Shown piece by piece: positions 58,411 through 64,000 of a stretch of DNA of 64,000 bases. Each line of letters starts with the position of its first letter. Position 1 is the stretch's first letter. A program made the position numbers and the translations under genes. Source of the stretch: CAVQJU01 sp963729215 (lineage in GTDB: Bacteria > Acidobacteriota > Vicinamibacteria > Vicinamibacterales > CAVVIG01); NCBI GenBank assembly GCA_963729215.1, contig CAVSND010000012.1, positions 1 through 64,000 of the forward strand, in the 5' to 3' direction. The notes beneath the pieces are model-generated. The model worked only from the letters and a program-made list of their open reading frames with translations, did not search any database and was not told where the DNA came from.

Positions 58411-60735
58411 GTGGAGATCAACCGCCGCGACTTTCTCGCGACCGTCGCCGCCGCCCAGGGGGCCTTCGTCCTCGGCTTCTGGATGCCGCAGAAGGCCGGC
58501 GCGCAGACCGTGCGAAACAGCACGTGGTATCAAGAGCCCGCCACGCCCGAGGTCAATGCGTGGATCGTCGTCGCGCCCGATGACACGGTGACGATCCGCA
58601 TCGCCCAGACGGAGCTCGGCCAGGGTGTCTGGACCTCGAACGCGATGATGGTCTGCGAGGAATTGCAGTGCGACTGGACGAAGGTCCGCCCGCAATACGC
58701 GTCGGCGAACCGCGATGCACGCGAAAAGGCGCCTGCCTGGACGCTCAACGTCATGGGCAACGGCGCCACGGATCCGAAAGGCGGCGGCGAACCGGGGTTC
58801 GGCACTCGCGATCGTCGAGGCGTCTCGGGGATTCCCGACAGCCTGTATCGGCGCATGCGGACGAACGCGGCGTCCTCGGTCAAAGACGGCCGTTATTACC
58901 TGCAGCTTGCGGGAGCCGAAGCGCGCGAGCGTCTGCTGCTTGCCGCGGCGCAACTCTGGAGCGTGCCCGCCGCGGAATTGACGGCGAAGAACAGCGTCAT
59001 CACGCACGCGCCGAGCGGCCGCACCACGACGTACGGCAAGATCGCCCATCTGGCCGCTGAAACGCCGCATCCGCATCCGGAAACGATCACCATCAAGCCG
59101 CCAGACCAATGGACGCTGATGGGCACCGAGCAGAAAAACCTCGACGTGCCGATGAAGGTGACCGGGCAGACGGTGTACGGGATCGACGTCCGCGTCCCCG
59201 GCATGAAATGGGCGGCCGTGAAGGCGTGCCCCGTCTATGGCGGCGACGTCAAGAGCTACGACTTCGACGCGATTCGCACGATGCCCGGCGTGCGCTCCGC
59301 GGTGCAGTTCCCGATCCCGGATCCCGCGCTGTGCCGCGGCCGCGTCTTCAGCGGCGGCGTCGCCGTCATCGCCGATACCTGGTACCAGGCCAGGAAGGCG
59401 ATCGATCGCATGCCGATCGAGTGGGACATTCCTCGCGAGCTCGCCTCGGTCACCACTGCGGGCATGCACCAGGAGCTGGTGGCCGCGCTCGACAACCCCG
59501 GCAACGTGCGCGTCAACCAGGGCGATGTCGAGGCAGGCTTCGCCAAGGCCGCCAGAATCGTCGAGGCGACGTACTCGACCCCGTACCTGGCACGCGCGCG
59601 CATGGAGCCCGGCAACGCCACCGTGCTCGTCGGGAGCGATCGCGTTGACATCTGGATCGGCGATCAGAGCCCGCAGGAAACGCGGTTCAGCGCGTCAAAG
59701 ATCACGGGGATTCCCGAAGAGAACGTCCACCTCCACATGTGCCACCTGGGCGGTGGCTTCGGCCGCAACGGCAACGGCCCGCAGGCCGAGCAGGCCATCA
59801 TGATCGCGAACGCCAACCGCGGCGTCCCGATCCACATGCTCTGGACGCGCGAGGAAGACTTCGTCGGCACCACCTATCGCGCCATGGGCGTCGCCCGCCT
59901 GAAGGCCGGCCTCGACGCCGATGGCTGGCCGATCGCGCTCGACGTCCGCACCTCGATGCAGGAAGGCGGGTTCGGCCCGGACGCCTCGTTCGACATCATT
60001 TCGCGCTACCACGTGCCGGCCTATCGCTACTCGTTCCACACGACGAAGTTCCACGTGCCCGTCGGCACGCGGCGCGGCGTCGGCCAGGCCGCGCACGAGT
60101 TCTATCGCGAGAGTTTCATCGACGAGCTCGCGCGCGCGGCGGGACAAGATCCTTATCACTACCGCCGCGAGCTCCTCCTCCGCGGCAGCCTCCCCTACAA
60201 GCACGACATGATCAAGGCGCTCGACATGGCAGCCGAGATGTCTGGCTGGGGAACGCCGCTCCCGCGGGGCAAGGCCCGCGCCATCGGCCTCGAGGAACGA
60301 GGGGCGGAAGGCAACGGCATGGCGACGATCAGCGCCATGGTGCACACCGTGTCGGTGAGCCGCGAAGGAAAGGTCAGGCTGGAACGCGTCGACGTCGCGC
60401 ACGACACCGGCTTCGGCCTGGTCAACCCGCTCTCGGTGAAAAAGCAGATCGAAGGCCAGATCACCTGGTTCTACAACGATGCCATGCACCAGGCGACGAC
60501 GATCGCGGACGGGCACGTCGTCGAGAACAACTTCAATACGTTCCCGTTGTCGCGCATCGACGAGGACCCGCCCGAGATCAACATACGCTTCTTCCCGACG
60601 GGACACTGGCTGATCGGCATGGGTCACGATCGCGCCACGTCGGTCCAATCCGCGATCGGCGACGCGATCTTTCAAATTACCGGCAACCGCTTCCGCGATC
60701 TGCCGTACGGCCGGCACGATCTCAGCTGGCGCTGA
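58411..60735 (+). CDS. Molybdenum hydroxylase large subunit (second copy), with catalytic Glu position replaced
   Basis: 774 residues from GTG 58411. Tat-type signal MEINRRDFLATVAAAQGAFV. Molybdopterin-binding elements: IRIAQTELGQGVWTSNAMMV, YGIDVRVPGMKWAAVKACPV, HMCHLGGGFGRNGNGPQAEQ, GTRRGVGQAAHEFYRESFID, HDTGFGLVNPLSVKKQIEGQ. At the C-terminus, where the family has GxGExP, this protein reads LIGMGHDRATSVQSAIGDAI, so the expected catalytic Glu is His739 while the surrounding alignment (AIFQITGNRFRDLPY) is normal. It may be a catalytically altered or differently specialised enzyme. Intact. Substrate unknown; probably periplasmic electron donor to a cytochrome. Confidence 0.9.
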   Translation: MEINRRDFLATVAAAQGAFVLGFWMPQKAGAQTVRNSTWYQEPATPEVNAWIVVAPDDTVTIRIAQTELGQGVWTSNAMMVCEELQCDWTKVRPQYASANRDAREKAPAWTLNVMGNGATDPKGGGEPGFGTRDRRGVSGIPDSLYRRMRTNAASSVKDGRYYLQLAGAEARERLLLAAAQLWSVPAAELTAKNSVITHAPSGRTTTYGKIAHLAAETPHPHPETITIKPPDQWTLMGTEQKNLDVPMKVTGQTVYGIDVRVPGMKWAAVKACPVYGGDVKSYDFDAIRTMPGVRSAVQFPIPDPALCRGRVFSGGVAVIADTWYQARKAIDRMPIEWDIPRELASVTTAGMHQELVAALDNPGNVRVNQGDVEAGFAKAARIVEATYSTPYLARARMEPGNATVLVGSDRVDIWIGDQSPQETRFSASKITGIPEENVHLHMCHLGGGFGRNGNGPQAEQAIMIANANRGVPIHMLWTREEDFVGTTYRAMGVARLKAGLDADGWPIALDVRTSMQEGGFGPDASFDIISRYHVPAYRYSFHTTKFHVPVGTRRGVGQAAHEFYRESFIDELARAAGQDPYHYRRELLLRGSLPYKHDMIKALDMAAEMSGWGTPLPRGKARAIGLEERGAEGNGMATISAMVHTVSVSREGKVRLERVDVAHDTGFGLVNPLSVKKQIEGQITWFYNDAMHQATTIADGHVVENNFNTFPLSRIDEDPPEINIRFFPTGHWLIGMGHDRATSVQSAIGDAIFQITGNRFRDLPYGRHDLSWR

Positions 60736-60756
60736 GATCGCGTCACGGAGACTCTT

Positions 60757-61798
60757 ATGAAAAAACGAACTGTTGTCCGTTCCGTGGCTGCCGCACTGGT
60801 GCTCGTGTCGGCCAACGTCGTCAGCCTTGGCAGCCGCAGACCCGAACAACCCCACCGGCAGCAAGGGCCTGATCCTGGTCGACAAACGCGGTCACTACGT
60901 CCGGTTCTTCGATCCGAAGACCGAGAAGGAGCTGTCCAGTTTTCCCACGGGCCAGGGGGCGGCGCACGACCTCGCCATCTCGCCGGATCTCAAGACCGCA
61001 TACATCCCCGTCTACGGTGACGGCGTCTACAACCGGAACCCGAACCCGGGCCAGAGCATTCTGATTGTCGATCTCGGCTCCCAGAAGCTTGCCGGCACGA
61101 TCGATATCGCACCGTACCAGGCGCCGCATGGCATTCAGATCGACGCTCGCGGCAAGCTGTACGTCGTCTGCGACATCAGCAGGAAACTGCTCGTGATCGA
61201 TCCGGCCGCGCGCAAGATCGAATCGGTCATCGACATCGAAGGTACGGGGCACTGGATCGCCGTGTTGCCGGACGCCAGCAAGGCGTACGTCTCGAACCAG
61301 TCGGGCCAGGAGTTCATCAGCGTGGTCGACCTGAAGACCAGGACGATGATCGGCAAGATCCCGGTCGCGGGCGGCGCCCGCGGCATCGTCGCGTCATCCG
61401 ACGGCAAGCGCGTCTTTGCCATCCAGGGCCAGGCGCCGCACCTGGTCGTCATCGATCCGGCGTCAGACACCATCCTCGATCGGATCGAGTTGCAGGGGCA
61501 CACCGAAGCCGGCTACAAGCTCAGAGCGAGCCTCGATGGGCGGACGCTCCTCATCTGCAGCGGCATCGGTGGAATGGACTCCTACATCAACATCCTGGAC
61601 GTCGGCGACCTTCGCGGGAAACAGCAGGTCCTCCGCGCCGGCAAGAGCTCGATGGGCTTCGCGTTTGCGCCCGACGGTCAGACGGCGCTCGTGCTGAACG
61701 ATGGCGACGGCACCGTCACGGTGATCGATCTCAAGTCAAAGACCGTCAGGAACACGTTCAAGGGCGGGACCGGGATAGAAACGGCGAGCTACTACTGA
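60757..61798 (+). CDS. YncE/cytochrome-D1-like beta-propeller protein (one frameshift)
   Basis: Starts ATG 60757 with GGAG upstream; signal peptide MKKRTVVRSVAAALVLVSAN. One extra G near 60829 breaks the frame; correction reads VVSLAAADPNNPTGSKGL. Seven-bladed propeller blades: LILVDKRGHYVRFFDPKTEK, AHDLAISPDLKTAYIPVYGD, SILIVDLGSQKLAGTIDIAP, HWIAVLPDASKAYVSNQSGQ, GFAFAPDGQTALVLNDGDGT. Such exported propellers often accompany redox enzymes or bind ligands; no heme or catalytic residues are visible. About 346 residues. It follows the molybdenum hydroxylase by 21 bp, so the three genes are likely one transcript. Confidence 0.82.
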
Positions 61799-61886
61799 GG
61801 CGCCACAGGTGACGGCCGGCGGCCGCCTGCCCTCATTGGGGTGAGAGCAAGCGGCTGCGACCAATCCGCACGAACAGCGTTCCGGC

Positions 61887-62501
61887 CTAGGGGTTCTCCC
61901 CGGCAAACGCGTCGCACGACACGTTGGGGTTCCAGTTCGTGAACGTACCGTTGGGGTTGTCCTTCCACGCCCAGACATGCAGTGTGTAGAACGCCTTGAG
62001 GCCGAAGCGATTCGGACTGTCGAACAGGTGAAACAGCTGTCCCATGAGCTCGGGCGGGCCCTTGTGTTTCGGATTGGCGTCCCACTCTTCCTTGTCGACC
62101 AGATAGTCGGCGCCGGTCAATCGCAGCCGGCCGTTCGGCAGCGGCTCATAGAGCAGGATCTCGGGATAGTTGACGTTCACGTCGCCGTCGCCCAATAGCG
62201 ATCCATTCAGGAAGTGCATGCCCATCGCGCCGAAATCCCCTCCGCTGACGCAGCCGAATACGAGGGCATAGTCGGGACCGGCGTTCTCCACGTTCTGGAA
62301 TTGCTCAGTCGCATGTCTGACGGCCGTGACAAGCGCGCTCGCCTGCTTCTTCTGCTCAGGGGTCTGTTCGTGATGAGCCGCCGCCATGCGCGAGTGGTCG
62401 TGGTCGTCCTGCGCGAGCGCGCGAGACGACCCAGCGGCCACGAGAGCCAGGGCGCCGAGGATCGGATATACGAACGTCGTAGCGACTCGTCCAGTCTTCA
62501 T
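61887..62501 (-). CDS. Exported protein of unknown function
   Basis: 204 residues from ATG 62501, preferred because GGAGG stands nine nt upstream and the signal peptide (ATTFVYPILGALALVAAGSS) begins there. A His-rich segment (DDHDHSRMAAAHHEQTPEQK) follows, then VRHATEQFQNVENAGPDYAL, VFGCVSGGDFGAMGMHFLNG, YPEILLYEPLPNGRLRLTGA, DYLVDKEEWD and a C-terminal LKAFYTLHVWAWKDNPNGTF. The look is of a conserved secreted family with one buried Cys, but I know no name for it. Possible metal binding by the His cluster (inference). Periplasmic. Confidence 0.7.
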   Translation of the reverse strand: MKTGRVATTFVYPILGALALVAAGSSRALAQDDHDHSRMAAAHHEQTPEQKKQASALVTAVRHATEQFQNVENAGPDYALVFGCVSGGDFGAMGMHFLNGSLLGDGDVNVNYPEILLYEPLPNGRLRLTGADYLVDKEEWDANPKHKGPPELMGQLFHLFDSPNRFGLKAFYTLHVWAWKDNPNGTFTNWNPNVSCDAFAGENP

Positions 62502-62541
62502 CGAAAGAACCTCCGGAAATGAAAATGAAAAGATACAGGGA

Positions 62542-63219
62542 CTAGTAAGGGCTCGTTCCCCCTTTGGCAGCCAGTATTCGTTCGTAAGCCTTCTCCAGCA
62601 GATCATCGGCTGGTGTCTTCGGCCAACGCCGAATCGGCTCCGAGGGAACCACGGCAGATTCCCTGAACACGAATGTGATCTCGGAGACGCCGCGGCGCGT
62701 CGTCCTCGCAACCACGTTCGCCACATGACTCAGGAAGGGCCGCAAGGCAGGGTTGTCCGAACAAGCGTGGACGACAAAGCGCTGATATCCCCGGCCTTCC
62801 GCCGCACGGAGCACTTCGGTCGCAAGCGCAAGCCCGATGCCCCGACGCTGCCATGCATCGGCAACGACCAGCCCGAGTTCCGCGTGGTCGTGATCGATGC
62901 CGCCCACGTTGCCGAGCGCGACAACGTTGTATCCATCGCCGTGGTTCACTTCCGCCACCAGGGCCAGGCGTCTCGGGTCGTCGACATTGGCCAGCATGTG
63001 CACCAGGGAGTCGGTCACGACGGGCACCGGCACAAGGAATCGGAGATACCGCGTCCGCAGGCTCAGACGCGCGCAGAGCTCGCGTACGGTGCCTTCCTCG
63101 CCGCGCCGCAACGGTCGGATGTTCAAATGGACGCGGTTGTCCAGCTCGATCCGGCATTCAAGGGTGTTCAGATTCATGATGGATGACGCTTCTACATTCA
63201 TAGGGCACGACGCCCTCAT
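62542..63219 (-). CDS. GNAT family N-acetyltransferase
   Basis: Up to 225 residues. Starts at ATG 63219, 63201 and 63177 are possible; only the first has a purine-rich AGAAAG upstream. The fold shows HLNIRPLRRGEEGTVRELCA, RYLRFLVPVPVVTDSLVHML, then the acetyl-CoA site ELGLVVADAWQRRGIGLALA with the RRGIG loop, and NPALRPFLSHVANVVARTT. This resembles the GNAT domains linked to acetyl-CoA synthetase or regulatory acetyltransferases. Substrate (amino group of protein or small molecule) unknown. Cytoplasmic. Confidence 0.85.
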   Translation of the reverse strand: MRASCPMNVEASSIMNLNTLECRIELDNRVHLNIRPLRRGEEGTVRELCARLSLRTRYLRFLVPVPVVTDSLVHMLANVDDPRRLALVAEVNHGDGYNVVALGNVGGIDHDHAELGLVVADAWQRRGIGLALATEVLRAAEGRGYQRFVVHACSDNPALRPFLSHVANVVARTTRRGVSEITFVFRESAVVPSEPIRRWPKTPADDLLEKAYERILAAKGGTSPY

Positions 63220-63251
63220 ATCTTTCTGTCCGCCTCTGAACGGAACACCGG

Positions 63252-63938
63252 TCAGGGAGCGGGCGCGGCTGCCTCGGCCGCTAATACCGACGCGTGAAGA
63301 GAGACCGGCGCCGCGGACTCGAGCCTCGTCACCTCGTCGGCCGACAACCGGAATCGGCGACGATCCGGGGCGACGAGATCGGCCGCCGGCTGCAGTGCCC
63401 GCATCAATCCGCCAGCTGAATGAGAGCGCGAGCGCAGAAGAAAGTGCCCGATCTCGTGCGCCAGCGCGCGGCCCAGCACACGCCCCTGCATGCGATCGCG
63501 AAAGGCAGGCTTCGAGTAGAGATCGTCGCTGGTGAATCGCATGGAAGCGACGATCGCGGCGACTGCATCCGGATACATGGTGATCGCCGGCTCCGGTACG
63601 CCATCCGTGAATCGAATCGACCCGAGCGTGCCGCTCTCTGGTCGCGGGTCAGGGCTGGCCGCGAACGCGACCGTGAGTTCGACGGCGCCGTCGCCTGCGC
63701 CCCTGCCCGCCGCGATCGTGCTGACGGCGACGCCGTACTCGGCCCAGATGCGGGCGGCTTCCTTCATCGCCGACGCCTCGATCGCGGGAGACACCGGCGG
63801 ACGGTCGAAGACGATCTCGACCCGCAGGTGCGGTGGCACTCCGCCGGACGTCGCGATCAGATCGCGAGCCGACACGACGCGACTGATCGCGTGGACCAGA
63901 AGCAACGCGCAGACAAAATACCGAGCCGACGTTTGCAC
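63252..63938 (-). CDS. Exported metzincin-like zinc protease-like protein
   Basis: 228 residues with a signal peptide (RYFVCALLLVHAISRVVSA). The zinc motif HEIGHFLLRSRSH carries the HExxH core and a third His eight residues after the second, and GLMRALQP looks like the Met-turn that follows. The third His is two residues farther than in the strict HExxHxxGxxH metzincin signature, and the Gly is missing. The N-terminal region (LRVEIVFDRPPVSPAIEASA, AARIWAEYGVAVST) resembles small archaemetzincin-like or pappalysin-like folds. Probably periplasmic; substrate unknown. Intact; 30 bp upstream of the GNAT gene's start on the same strand. Confidence 0.75.
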   Translation of the reverse strand: MQTSARYFVCALLLVHAISRVVSARDLIATSGGVPPHLRVEIVFDRPPVSPAIEASAMKEAARIWAEYGVAVSTIAAGRGAGDGAVELTVAFAASPDPRPESGTLGSIRFTDGVPEPAITMYPDAVAAIVASMRFTSDDLYSKPAFRDRMQGRVLGRALAHEIGHFLLRSRSHSAGGLMRALQPAADLVAPDRRRFRLSADEVTRLESAAPVSLHASVLAAEAAAPAP

Positions 63939-64000
63939 CGATCGCGCTCCCTTGTCCTGTCCCGGCGAGACACCGGGGCTTCGTACCCATACAGGACCGG
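63939..64000. other. Right window edge, no feature seen
   Basis: About 60 bp upstream of the metzincin-like gene; it may hold its promoter but is too short to judge. Confidence 0.3.

Noticed and set aside
1..64000. CRISPR arrays, prophage, insertion sequences, tRNA or rRNA
   Set aside because: No direct-repeat/spacer arrays, transposase, integrase, phage structural genes or cloverleaf-like sequences were found by eye.

Overview
The window is a GC-rich bacterial chromosome segment. Its gene families point to Acidobacteriota, probably the Vicinamibacteria lineage (inference, no marker gene present): an Oar-type TonB-dependent receptor with an N-terminal carboxypeptidase-like domain, an acidobacterial-type duplicated ABC permease, paired PQQ dehydrogenases, several exported molybdenum hydroxylases, a propeller-type sensor kinase, and many secreted proteins of unknown function. 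No rRNA, tRNA, CRISPR array, insertion sequence or prophage was seen.

Layout. 1-5.4 kb (minus): edge-truncated DUF6282-type hydrolase, a triple-hairpin repeat, a double-cupin secreted protein and its upstream TonB receptor. 5.7-9.4 kb: SDR oxidoreductase, YjbR-like protein, small exported protein, OsmC, a periplasmic protein and Hsp20. 10.1-14.2 kb: two PQQ dehydrogenases in tandem, the second with a cytochrome c tail. 14.4-17.7 kb: methyltransferase, DUF502 membrane protein, secreted amidohydrolase. 17.7-22.7 kb (minus): tannase/feruloyl esterase, membrane glycosyltransferase-like protein, SulP transporter. 22.9-30.1 kb: small membrane peptide, dienelactone hydrolase, malonyl-CoA decarboxylase, two related secreted proteins of an unnamed family flanking a serine hydrolase, and an NHL propeller protein. 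30.2-33.8 kb: propeller sensor kinase and NarL/LuxR response regulator. 33.9-43.6 kb (minus): a translationally coupled efflux operon (S26 signal peptidase-like gene, adaptor, two RND pumps, outer-membrane factor). 44-51 kb: LLM flavin oxidoreductase, a molybdenum hydroxylase pair, and an ABC permease with its ATPase. 51-57.9 kb: cupin, hybrid histidine kinase, PKD-like lipoprotein, TPR lipoprotein, carboxypeptidase-like repeat protein. 57.9-64 kb: second molybdenum hydroxylase pair, YncE-like propeller, secreted protein of unknown function, GNAT acetyltransferase, metzincin-like protein.

Themes. Most products are exported and oxidative or hydrolytic: PQQ and molybdenum enzymes feeding a respiratory chain, esterases and amidohydrolases attacking plant- or soil-derived organics, and a TonB receptor for uptake. 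The two signalling loci and the efflux operon look like an environmental-response block.

Quality warning. Many otherwise normal genes carry single-base frameshifts, usually one extra base. They are sparse over most of the window but very dense from about 30.2 to 43.6 kb. Reading frames resume in neighbouring frames with conserved residues intact, so I treat most as probable sequence errors, not real gene decay. Start and stop coordinates in that block are approximate. I found no convincing new defence or mobile system; the most unusual signals are the frameshift pattern, the inverted short-period repeats at gene ends, the peptidase-headed efflux operon, and a molybdenum hydroxylase with a replaced catalytic glutamate.
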